The position numbers and the translations under genes are program-made. This document shows, piece after piece, positions 1 through 10,822 of a DNA stretch of 64,000 bases. This DNA comes from Ectocarpus siliculosus (Eukaryota > Sar > Phaeophyceae > Ectocarpales > Ectocarpaceae). Numbering within the stretch: the first letter of the stretch is position 1; each line of letters starts with the position of its first letter. The stretch covers positions 979,985 to 1,043,984 of the forward strand of contig FN649753.1 in assembly GCA_000310025.1 (NCBI GenBank), read 5' to 3'. Under the pieces are notes generated by a model. That model saw only the letters and a program-made list of their open reading frames with translations, was not told the origin of the DNA and did not search any database.

Positions 1-146
1 CAGTGCTTGCCTCAACCACGGGTCGCCTGCAACCCGCGGCGTTCATCGGTACGATCGTGACGACCACAAGCAGGGCCGGTAGAGGAAGCCTCGCGTCGGA
101 CGGCCCGGCTAGCGGTGGGCGAAGAGCGACAACACGGGAGGTGTTC

Positions 147-3100
147 ATGGGTTTCCGCTCTCCCTGGTTCTCCTCGTCGAGGTCCACCGACAGCAGCGGG
201 GTACAGAGACTCCAACCGTGGTGGCAGCGACATCACCATCGTCACCGCAACGAGTTTGCCACGAAGTCGCGGTTCGCGGCAACGCCGACCGCAGCAGCAG
301 CAGCAGCAACAGGAGCCGAAAGAGAGAGCGGGATCCCTCTACCTACAGCGGCGGGCGGTGGTGCTGTTGTCAAAGGTGACAGCGGCAGCGGCAGGAGCGA
401 CAAGTCGGCCACGCCAGCAGCAGCGATGAAGGTGACGCTTCTATCAGGGTTCCTAGGGGCTGGCAAGACGACGCTAATGAGCAACGTGCTGCGGCAGGCG
501 AGGGAGGAGAAGCTATCGCTCGCTGTGATCGTCAACGATATGGTAAGGGAGGAACGGGGAGCCAAGTTACGTGCGCATCGAAGCATGTGTTTCGAACCCG
601 ATGAGTGACCGGGATCGCAAAGATGCTCTCCCTACATACGTCGGCGGCAAAGGCTGGCGTTGACGAAATGTGGACCTGCCGCGAGTTGAAGTACGTTGAT
701 GACGAGACCACCTCACAGATGATTACTCAAGTTGCTCTCGCTTCTCCACACCGCCTTGGCTCCGGTTCGTCAAGGTCCGTTGTGTCAAAGCCTGGCATGC
801 CATCCTGCCCACGCTTCGCACATACTCCTTTCATTACGTCACACCCGCTGGCGAACATGCCCAAACGCCTCTTTTCGAGCTGGTTCCCTCTCCCATCTTC
901 ACATTGTGATACATAAATACTTGTGCGCATGAACTCGCATGACCTCTATACCTTGAAGAATGGAGCTAGAATCAGGCGTTGGGACATTGTCCTATCCATG
1001 AGAACGTTCCCTAGTTTCCCGAGAACCGGTGGCATTGTTCCTTGTCGGGCAAAGCACTCGCTCGACTCTCAGTGCACGACGTTCAGCCGGTTCGACTCTT
1101 CCTCACCGTATGAATAGTAATGCACAAGCGCAAACAAGAGGCGCCCACAACCAAAGGATCACATACTCATCAAGAACCTGGTCGTCCGCCTTGCGGTGAT
1201 AAGCACCACCGGGGATAGGTCCAAGGGATCCGAGGGGACGGGGGGCGGGGGACGTTGTTTATTCCTGGTGTGCCCCGCGAGGCATGCAATGCCTCCAACT
1301 TGGTTATGTCCTCTAGCCTCTCGACATGATGTGACACTAAGCTTCTAACTCATACCCGACTGGTTGTTTTGTGTGTGTTTCGTTCCAAACCAAGGCGGAC
1401 ATTAACGTCGATGCTCAGCTCCTCACACTGGGGAATGGATTAGATCAAGGAGACCTTGCGGCAGCAGGGGCGAGCGGGAGCGCGGTGGCGGGAGAGAGCA
1501 GCAGCGGGGTCACGTCGGTGGCGATGCAGGACGGGTGCATCTGCTGCACTCTCAAAGACGAACTCTTGCTCGAGGTATCCCTTTTGTGCTGCTTAGAACT
1601 TGTGCCCCAGAGGTGGGGGGAAACGGTTTGGCGGCAGAGAGCAGTCCCTTGCACAGGGCCCTAATGCAGCTTTTTCTCTCGGTAAGGGTTCTGTCTATCG
1701 CATGCATTCCTCCTGCTTCCTACGCGAGAACTCTCAGCGAAACCCTCCAACAGGATGCTAGCGCACTCTGATGCTGGCGCCCGCGCTTCTCCCTCCCGCG
1801 CTACTGTTCCCGGTATTCATCGGGGGGAAAGGTGGGGGCCATGGCCAAAGAGGGCAAGTACGACCACCTCATCATCGAATCAACCGGGATCTCGGACCCG
1901 GCGCCAGTGGCAGAGGCTCTCGTCGAGAGCGACTGCAGCACCAACGACACCGGTTACTTTTTCGACGGCGAGGACGACGATGACGATGACGACGAAGAGA
2001 GCACCGGGAGCGCGGCCCCTCTCGAAAGAGGTGCACTCGATAGTACACGAAGGACCGTGTTGCCTTGTCACTTATCTGCGTCGCACGCGGTTTATGTAGC
2101 CGATTTCTGGAGGGAAAACCTCTGCTCCTCGTTAGTTGTGCCAGGAAACGGCAATCCGCCGCGTGGGTGTGGCGGCACTGCTCCGGAGGGTACGCCAACG
2201 AACCCCAACGCTAAACAACTGAAAAACAACCCTTTTGATGCCAAGCAAAGCGATCCTGCTCTTCGCGACGACGCCTCTGCGGCCGCCCCTGGCGCTCGTC
2301 GTTCGTCTCGCATCTTGTGTCCTTCGCGCTTCTTTCTTTCCCTCAGGAGAATCGGAGGCAGTGGGCGGGGGGGGAGGAGAAGGTGGGATGTATTCCCTCG
2401 ACACCCTGGTGACAGTGGTGGACTCGACGTCCTTCCTGGACGAAGTGCGGAAGGCGGACGACCTGGAGGAGAGAGGGCTGGAGTCGGGGGAGGGAGACAC
2501 GAGAACTATCGCTGACCTGCTGATGTCTCAGGCGAGTGCACCTGCTGCCCCGCCCGTAGAAAGCACTTGCGTTCTTCACTTGCGGATTTGAAAGCGGTGC
2601 TACCAGCGTGGTTCCAGCAGGGGATCACCGCGATCTCGCACATGCTTGTAGTAGTCGCAGTTGTACTCCGGCTAGTGAGGTGCGGCAGGGGGAAAGTCAT
2701 CGTTGCGGAACGTCGGTGACAGATAAGGTATGACACGCCCTGGACTGGTGTTCAAAGCTCGTTTGCTCCACGGCAGAACCAGTGATGGTGTCTAAACGGT
2801 GGCATTGGAACCGTCTCATCGAGAGCTTTCCGAACACGCGTCGTTTTTTGTTTTTTACATCCTCTTTGTCGTAGAACAGTCGAGCTTTGAAAATTGGCCC
2901 ATGGGGTGTGACACCTTGCATGACCAGCGACACACGCACGCGACAGTGCTGTTAGATCGTGCTGTTGTGTTTGTGTCCGCGCCCTCGCAAAAGTCTCACC
3001 AGGGTCCTACATGACAGATGCCAAGTATCCGGCGAAGCTTCACTGCAAGTTGCAGGAGACAGTTCTGCGCCCGAGCTGTTCTCTGCACTCACTCAACAGA

Positions 3101-5786
3101 AGAGATCCTAACCCACGACACCAGCCTCAGCCTGCCCTACCTTGCCAGCTGCGGTCACGCGTGCGGAAAATTCTCGTGCGTTTGCCTGAAGTCACGAAAA
3201 AATGCCTCTCAGGACCGATACTCGCTCCATGTCCGCACGTCTGCCCCTTCCTCCTCTCCATAGCAAGGTATTGCTCTCCTTGCAGTAGACCACAAGTTGA
3301 CTCGTCCTTCCGTGCGCTCCTCGTTTGGCCATCGTGCGCAATCACCTGGCCAAGCTGCTCGCCTCGCTCTGTCTTTCGCTCTGTCCTTTCACGCTGTCGT
3401 ACCCTGACGCCGCTGTTTCCCGTAGTCGGCTGCCCTCCCACGCGCTCGCTGGTGCGGCAGTTTCGTGCTTCCTGAACCTGACAGTAACAACTGCTGCGCG
3501 CATTGGTTTTTCCTCTGGCAGGTGGAGTTCGCGAACGTGATTCTCCTCAACAAGTCCGACCTCGCAACGGAGGAGGACATGGCCGCCCTCGAGGGGCTCG
3601 TGCGGCGACTAAACCCGACCGCGCGCGTGGAGCGAACCGTGAGCTCCGCCGTCGGGCTCGCGGAGGTGCTGGGCACCGGGGAGTTCGACTTGGAAGAGGC
3701 GTCGAAGGCCGCCGGCTGGTTGCGGGTATGTGCGTTTGCTTGCGGCGCGAGACCCGCTGGCGGGATGCTTGCCGCCCTCCCGGGCCGATTCACGGCCACC
3801 ACCCCCATCTGCGTCGATTTTCGTTACGTGAAGCTCCTAAATCGGAGAAGTCGGTTGTGTGTGTTGTGCGTGTGTCCCGCGTATTGTTGGTGTTCCGTGC
3901 CCCGGAATCGTGTTTTTTTTCTCCTGCGTATGCTATGTGAGATTCCCATTCGACGAGCCTCGACTTCCGCCAACACAGCTGGCCAATGAACACTCACCAG
4001 CCTAGACGGGAATGCGAAACGCGGACACGCGACGTAGTCATCGGGCTCCCCGGGGAAGGGGCGAAGTTGGACGACAGGGTTCAGTTCTCTGCATTCGAAA
4101 TTGGTGCGAAATGATAACACTCCATCACGCCCACGTAGCTTTCCCGCTGCTTTGTCTGCGTTGTTTTCGCCCGTGCTAGTCTCATATTTCCCTGTGGTGA
4201 GGTACTCTCTAGCTTCAGCAACTCTGTCTAGAATTCTCTCGGTTGCCGTTGATTGCCGTGTGGATCTATTCCGTGTCTTTGTGTGTGTGTGTGACTTGAA
4301 CTGGCGGCGACCGCACGCTACCTGGCTGGCCAATGATAGTACGTCAGTCCCGGTGAGGGGGAAAGCAGGGTTGTATATGCTATCTGGCTGACCAATCAAA
4401 AGACGCCAGTCAGCGCGGCTAACAACGGAGAACGCTCAGATAACTCATGATACTCAGGCCCGTCAGGCTGTTGTGTTTGCATGTGTGCTTGCATTTTTGT
4501 TGTCCTGGATACCTCCTTCTTTCGAGGCGTTCGCCCTCCTGGCGAGGCGTGTATGCTTGGAAGCTTTGAGTGTGTTTGTCCTCCTGCGACCCTCAAAATA
4601 ACCTTTGGAGCAAGGAACTGTTCCCGAGGCAGTAACACACGCACACAAGTGTCGGTGTGGTTCATGGTCGAACGAGTGCCCACAACTGCTGTCGCGATCA
4701 ACCCGCTCCTCGCCCCCATCCTCGTCGCTTTTGCTGCGCTCGCTCCCTGCCTTTCTTGCCGGAGGAAAGGGGCTCAGTGACCACGACGAAGATCACCCTC
4801 ACTCTCACTACGGTATCGAGAGCTTTACCTTTAGGTCGCGAACGCCCTTCCACCCCGAACGCCTCATGGGATTCGTGATGGAGCACCTGCCTTCCGTCCT
4901 GCGATCCAAGGTCGGTACTCGCAATAGCGCAGGTGCTAGGCGGGGAGGGAGGTCGCGGAATCAGTTTTTTTTTGTGAATGAGTACGCGATGGCGTAGACG
5001 ACAAACCTGCAGCCGTGTCCATAGGGCTGAGCCTCGGTCGTCTCCCTCGTGCCTGACCTGCAGGACTAGAAGATATGGTCCAATTGTGGCGTCGTACTGT
5101 TGGGCGCGAGCGTGAGGGATCACCTTACCTTCGGCCATGCCTTCGGCGGCCCACCCCGTTAGCGAGCCGCAGCTTGTGTGTTCAGGAGACCCCCGCCGTG
5201 CTCCCATGCTCGCGCCCTACTCATACTAAAATCAAGTCAAGAGAGCCGATACGGCTGGGCGTCTGCCGTCTCCGCCTCCCGGTCACGTCATAATGTTTGC
5301 CGAGCTTCCCTTGCCTACAACTACCAGATCACCCCCCCTCCACGCATGGTGTATTTTCACGACCATGTCCGGATGCTGTCTGTACCCCTGGCCGATTTAA
5401 TTATATCGTTCTGCGCTCTCCAGGGGTTCTTGTGGCTCGCCACGCGGAAGGATTCCTTGGGCGTTTGGAACCAAGCGGGGGGCTCGTTCGCGACTGAGTA
5501 CGGCGGCTTGTGGGACGACTTCCACGACGCGGACGAGCAGGAACGAGAGCGGCAAGGGCAGGGAAGCGGAGAGCACGGTTCCGCTGCGGCAGCGGCGACC
5601 GTCGACGACGACGGCGTGGAAGGCGGCGGCGCCAGGCGCAACGAGCTCGTGTTCATCGGTCTCGGTATGGACGAGAAAGTCCTGAGAGGGAAGCTGCAAA
5701 GATGCCTGTTGTCAGAGGAGGAGATGGCCCTTGGGTCCCAGGAGTGGGAGAGGCGGTTTTCGGACCCGTTTCCGCCTTGGGAGTAG
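147..5786 (+). CDS. CobW/COG0523 family GTPase (metal chaperone-like), 7 exons
   Basis: G3E-family P-loop GTPase; the family delivers zinc or other metals to client proteins. Exons: 147-542, 1395-1574, 1832-2030, 2347-2531, 3522-3725, 4770-4910, 5424-5786, about 555 residues. Visible motifs in order: Walker A GFLGAGKTT after LLS (exon 1), the metal-binding GCICC motif (exon 2), the ESTG switch with GISDPAP (exon 3), an acidic Asp run, VTVVDS (exon 4), the NKSD guanine-specificity motif (exon 5), a His/Asp-rich stretch DHDEDHPHSH (exon 6), then the CobW C-terminal domain (GFLWLATR, WNQAGG). All phases agree. The frame is open to the window edge; I chose ATG 147 because the residues after it are rich in Arg, Ser and Trp and could be an organelle leader. 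A GTG at 3 is only the edge of the frame. The fourth intron needs a GC donor. Family call is firm; client metal and compartment are inference. Confidence 0.93.
2725..2917. mobile_element. MITE-like element, 193 bp, in a CobW intron
   Basis: Ends are inverted: the left end begins AAGGTATGACACGCCCTGG and the right end, read on the minus strand, begins AAGGTGTCACACCCCATGG. The inner arms continue to match around TTCAAAGCTCG. The centre contains CTCATCGAGAGCTTTCC. A second copy of nearly the same size lies at 53804-53998. There is no coding capacity, which fits a non-autonomous DNA element. I saw no clear target-site duplication. Confidence 0.62.
4317..4425 (-). repeat. Two degenerate copies of a CCAAT-bearing dispersed repeat
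   Basis: Two neighbouring stretches (about 4317-4350 and 4380-4425) read GGCTGGCCAATG and GGCTGACCAATC, followed by an ACGTCAG- or ACGCCAG-like box. They are the reverse complement of the better preserved copies at 20781 and 52661. They lie in a CobW intron. The nature of the element is unknown. Confidence 0.4.
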
Positions 5787-7643
5787 GCCATGATGCGTCG
5801 CTTGGGTTGTTTGCTTGTAGCACAAACCCCGATTGAGCGACCCGCTCAGGGTGTGGGGTTTCGGAGTAGTCAACGAACAGCGAGGGACGGCAATTCGAGG
5901 GCTGCTCATGGGTGAGTACCCCAGGACCGTTGTGCTGTAAGACCGCCCGTGAAGATTGGATGGTTGGTGGTAGCAGCATGTGCGGGAGGTTTCAGAATGT
6001 AGCGCTGCTGTGCCCACTTCGCTGATGCGTGTTGGAACGAGGATGCCACGCGAGGCTGCCTTTCCCGGCGGAGCAAACGGCACAACCAATGCCATGATTC
6101 AATAGTTCCCAACAACCGGATTGCCGTGAGGTAGGTGAGGATAGGCGTTCGCGTAGATCTCCGCTCGCTCGTGGATCCACATGTCGATGGCTCTTGCAAT
6201 TTGTAGTACACCGGACGCAGCAATGTGTATTCGTTCAGTGATTCATAGCCGTGCATGCCGTAGTTGTTAGACCATTGACCTCGGGGGAAGGAGGGGCGCT
6301 TTCGTTTTCTGTCCGGCTTGAATTATGGATGTAACATGCCTTGTCGAAGCCATGGGACAGAAAAGACGATATGATCACAGCGATCGACACCAAGCTAGTA
6401 CGCGCTAATGTAGACGTAAATTGCCAAGTCGAGGTTTGCCACTGCCCGCTCTTGCTAACTAGGGAATGTCGGAATTCCTTACAGCGGGTATTGAGGGCAC
6501 CCTGTGGGGTTGTGGTCGACTTGGTTTAGTTGAGTCTGTTTGATTGAGTCCGTTAGAAATAGATCAGTGTTGCCAGCTTTGGATTGTACTGTGTGGCAAG
6601 CCGGGACTGGGACTTGTTTTCATGAATGAATGCCTTTGCCATCAGCATCGACTGCGCGAACCGGCCGCCAGTGAAAATAAATCACTCCCAGTGCGGCAAC
6701 ACGGAACTGTGTGCGCATGTGTGATAGTTGTTGCATCGACGCATCGACGCATCGACGGCGCTAACCGGCTGGCCAATGAAAAGACGTCAGTGCCGTCGTG
6801 AAAAATCAACGTCCTTGCCCATGTTCGCCCCATTTACTCTGGTTCCAGTCTGCACACTTTGCGGTGTTTGTGTTTGACATAACGGCCCGAGGGTCACACT
6901 GGAAGGTCACCCAGGAGGTTTTTTCGGCATTGGTGTTAGAGTTTACCCACATTCCTCCTGTGGCATCTGCCGTACTTTCGTAGTGTTATCGCGAGAACGG
7001 GTTTTCCGTCTCTTTCCCTCGTGAACGGGTGAAGTCTAAGAAGATTATCTACTCACGTGTTCGGTAGCCACTTCCACTCCAAGTTGCGTAGATGGGTTAC
7101 CTTTTCCAGAGAGAGGATCGACCGCATATCTTGCTCTTACAACGTCTTGATCTGTGCCTCGCCCCAGTGGGCGGCGGGGCCCGAATCGCAAGGCGACAGA
7201 CAGAGTGCTGGAATATTTTCACGTTCTTCTGGAAAACCAGGAGTCCTCGGTTATGCCGGGAATGTATACCCTTCCTCTGATAGAGCCCACAGCGGGCAAA
7301 CCGTCTGTGTTTTTACGATTCCCTGAACAGAATGGACTACATCGATATCTTCCGCGTGGGTAACAGGGTCTACAAGACAGCAGTTAGGTGGTCATGTTGT
7401 TTTTCTAACTACCACATGTTTGCGGGGAAAGAGGACGTGTAGAAGGAAGGTATTGTGAGGGATAAGGTTGCTGATTTAGACGAGGAAGAGAAAAAAAAGT
7501 CCCGAGACACAATGACTAATAACCCAGGACTCGCTGTCCACGAGTTACAGCCCCAAACCGTTGTCTTCTATCCTCGAACACCGAACGTGAAGACGGACGT
7601 ACCAGAGAACATTGCCTGTTCTTCGTCTCCTCCCACAGCCACC
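5787..7643. other. Intergenic region with repeat fragments
   Basis: No convincing gene. About 6245-6290 resembles the left half of the poly(G)-flanked repeat (GACCATTGACCTCG). 6733-6757 has three 9-bp units of GCATCGAC type. 6757-6790 is a minus-strand CCAAT-type repeat. 6830-7060 resembles 14880-14950 and 16400-16640, which marks it as the upstream part of the duplicated block. Confidence 0.45.
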
Positions 7644-7925
7644 ATGTGCATACAGAAGCTGCCGGACCTCCCTTTGGGGAGGAGAGGGCTATCCCACTTA
7701 TTGAGGCGACCGCGTGTGCTCCTGCGTCTGCAAGGACGACGACTGGTCCAATCTCAACAGTTTCGGGAGGGCCTCGCGTGTGTGCCCCGCAAGCCTCACG
7801 ACGTCTTCGGCTGGGTTTTGGGTTAGCCTTTTCAACGATGTCTTCGGCTGGGTTGGGTTTGCTTTTTTCAATGGCGTATGTATGCCATGTGGCGTACCAA
7901 CTCAATCAGCAGGTGAACCAGCACC
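7644..7925 (+). pseudogene. Broken first exon of the 7TM family (copy 1)
   Basis: Alignable over its length with the first exons at 10823 and 17062, including the CCCACAG before the ATG and the CAGCAG before the intron donor. It carries an extra A just after ATGTGCATACAG, an in-frame TGA where the intact copies read GAC or GAT, a two-base insertion in the CGTGTGTGCC segment, and a local tandem duplication of the GTCTTCGGCTGGGTT stretch. No second or third exon follows. It is therefore a decayed paralogue. Confidence 0.8.
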
Positions 7926-8129
7926 CGTGGCGTGCAGCAGTGAAATATGGTCTGCTGCTGTTGGAGGCTTGTGATGTGTTCATGAATTCCTCCCCAGCCC
8001 CCCCTCGTGCCTACATCGATGTCTTTACCATCCGATACCCGGAGACGGAGCCGGAGCCGGAGCCAACAGGCTACCAAGCTGCCAGGGGCGTAAGGAAAAG
8101 TGGCTCACGCACTCACACACACAAGACAC

Positions 8130-9560
8130 CAGGATCCGCCCTCAAAGATCAAGCGGCAAGTAAAGCAAAACACTATGCGGGAACTTTCAACCCGTCTGCA
8201 GATCTACCTCCTTTACTACCTTGTTGTCTTGCAATCGATAAATCTTGCTATTGCCGCCAACCACTTGGCCTACGAAGCACTTTGCAGGGGGAATTCCGAA
8301 CGTGAAACAGCCTTCTTCGCCTGAACGTATTCCAAAGACACGGCACCGAAGTTAAGGTGGACGGAAAAGCGGCGAAGGTGGAGGGGGGAGTACCGTGGCA
8401 TGCGGCGGTGCTGCAGGGAGCTGAGAGGTTCATGACCTCCTGGCACGAGAAGGAAGAAGAGGCCAGCCGACAACGAGCGCTCAAACGAAACCACAAGCCA
8501 ACAACCAATGGGGCGGGAGGGGGGCAGGAGACGGACGAGACGGCGAGGGAAGAAAGCAAACGAGAAGAGACGGACCGAGTGGCACGATACGTACGTGCCG
8601 GATTGAATTTCTTTTAGCCAATCCCCACCCCCCCAACGCTGCACCATTCATTGCACCAACCCCCCAGTAATGATGACGTACCATTACAATGTATCGCTGG
8701 TTAGTGGCCATGTTTGCGTGTTTGCTTGTTAGTTAATAGTGGTCTCTCCACCGTGTGCCTGTTTCTGCCTCCTATTTCTTGTTACTTTCGGCCTGGTCCC
8801 TTTTTGTCCTCGCTCTTTTTCCTTTTATTTTCATTTTTATATTCTCTTCTTCTTCTTACTGTTTCCTTTTTTTTTCTCTTTTTTCTGTTTTTCTCTCTTT
8901 TTTCTCTCTTTTTCTGTGCCAGATGGCCTTGTTTCTGCTTGCGTTGTGAAGTACCAAGATTGAACCAAGGGGGTGTACCTCTTTCTATCCGGCCCATGAT
9001 GGTGACTCCTAGTCTCAGTTGATACCTGTCGTTGATTTCTATTGACTTGCGGACCCCTCGGGGCCAGTTTATTTGAGTGTACCATTTTAGGATAAGTTAA
9101 CCTGTGACCACGGGAATCGACCGCGTCGAGTGTTGGATCAGTACGGACATACGAAGGTACTGGGTAGAGAGAGATCGGAACGGTTTTTAATGTGAAGACA
9201 ACAACAACAACAACAACAACAACAATTCCATACTAACAGAACCCGAAGACGGTTTACCTTCGAGCTGGCTCGTTTTCTATCGGTACGAACTGATTGATTG
9301 ATTGACCAAGTTCCACCACCGCCAATAGGTTGAGATTTCAGTATGTAGTAGTTCTGGTGAAAGCGATAACGATGATAATTATAATAGGTGAAGTATTTTG
9401 GGAGTGACTGACGGAGGTGAAGAAAGGGAAAAGGAAAGAAAAAAGGAGAATGAAGGCGATGATGGAGGAGGAAAACATCGCGTACGTCGGTGGGAGCAAC
9501 GGGTTTGAGTCAGATGACCTTCCTCAGACCAAACGCGGCAGAACTGGAGAGGACCTGCCA
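8130..9560 (+). repeat. Duplicated segment, copy A (matches 19970-20570)
   Basis: 8130-8320 and 9230-9560 match 19970-20190 and 20200-20570 in order (shared CACTATGCGGGAACTTTCAA, CCAACCACTTGGC, GACGGTTTACCTTCGAGCTGG, AATAGGTTGAGAT). Copy A holds about 0.9 kb more between the two parts. That extra DNA includes a short Glu/Lys-rich frame (8357-8617) and a 150-base pyrimidine-rich tract (8767-8921). Some frames are conserved between copies (for example NHLAYEA), but neither copy has a continuous gene. It may be relic coding or transposon sequence. Confidence 0.6.
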
Positions 9561-9609
9561 GAAGTAATGGGAATTAATTGTGGTGGCAACACAATGCGTG
9601 GACGATGAA

Positions 9610-10822
9610 GAAAACAACCTAAAACGCACGCGCGCATCCTAAGTAGTAGCAGCCATAGCAAACACGTGCATTTTTCACGCACAAAAAAAAAACATGATCA
9701 ATTAAGGAATAATAGTTTAACACACACCCACATGTCGGTGATGAAACCTCAACCACACGCACGCCTCTCTCTATCGGCGACCACGTCAGGAGGCAATGAT
9801 GAGAGAATGTTCTCCCGTGCCCTTTGCACATCTAACGACACGAAATTACACAAAACGGTAAGAAAATGGTGAGACCACTCCGTGTGTCCGCACATACTCC
9901 GAAATGTGTCCGCACATATATATGCAAACTCCGTACATATGCGTACCACACTGAAAATACGTTTGTAATCTGAGGGAGATTGCATGCCCTACGACTAACA
10001 GGGTGCCACACACAAAACGCCCGACTACCCAACAGTACCCAACACCTTTCTTCTGCACCTTCCCAAAATAGCATATATGAGACACACAAGACAGCTACCA
10101 AACTGTTTTGTTGAGCCTGTTACCCGCAGGGGAGATGTCCCTACTTGCTGTCTGGGAACTCGTAGACATACAGGTACTTTCTGACGCTATGAATTCATTG
10201 CTAATAATAATCTGTCTCTGACTTTTCTATGATAGATAGAGATGGATTCCGCACGCTGTCAATAGACACTGCGCCGTGTCCCCTGTAAGGTTATATTTTA
10301 CAATACACGACACAACGGAGGGATTCTCCCCGATATTTTGTCGTTGACCCAGTAGAGAACTACAGGGTATGTGTTGTAAAATGAAAGTTACCTCTTCAAA
10401 TGTTGTACTTAGCACCAGCTGGCATCACTGGTATAAATCATCAGGGTATAGACTTAAAAAGACTCGAAATAAGTCCAGTACCCAGCCGGTTTCCCTCCAC
10501 TCACTGAAAAGACTCCACCACATCCCGTTCGACTGTGGGTATTAGCTAGTGGGTATATCTCGAATGGGTAGCCTTTCTGTGTGTTTTTTTATTATTCCTT
10601 AATTCGGTGTGTCATACTGTATTAAGAAAAAAAAAATGATCAATGATCCTCCCGACACACGACACACACACACACAACTCATGAAACGGCACGAGTTACG
10701 CCGCCGAACCGTTGTCTGCTATCTACCTGCTACCTGCTACAACCCTCGAAAATCGAACACACACATGAACCATATGCATACCAGAGAACATTGCACGTTC
10801 TTCATCTCCTCCCACAGCCATC
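9610..10822. other. Non-coding, upstream of 7TM copy 2
   Basis: AT-richer sequence with no convincing gene. The 15-mer AATTAAGGAATAATA occurs near 9704 and inverted near 10586. 10485-10590 is a dispersed repeat with a partner at 40590. An upstream exon or the promoter of the 7TM gene could lie here, but I cannot identify either. Confidence 0.4.
10485..10590 (+). repeat. Dispersed repeat copy (partner at 40590-40690)
   Basis: Shares CCGGTTTCCCTCCACT, CTGAAAAGACT, CACATCCC, ATCTCGAA and GGGTA, then a T-rich end, in the same order as 40590-40690. Part of it (GGGTATATCTCGAATGGGTA) also occurs at 16845-16870 upstream of 7TM copy 3. No coding capacity was seen. Confidence 0.5.

Noticed and set aside
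3-146. Coding upstream of ATG 147 in the CobW gene
   Set aside because: The frame is open to the edge but begins with GTG, not ATG. It cannot be told from untranslated leader.
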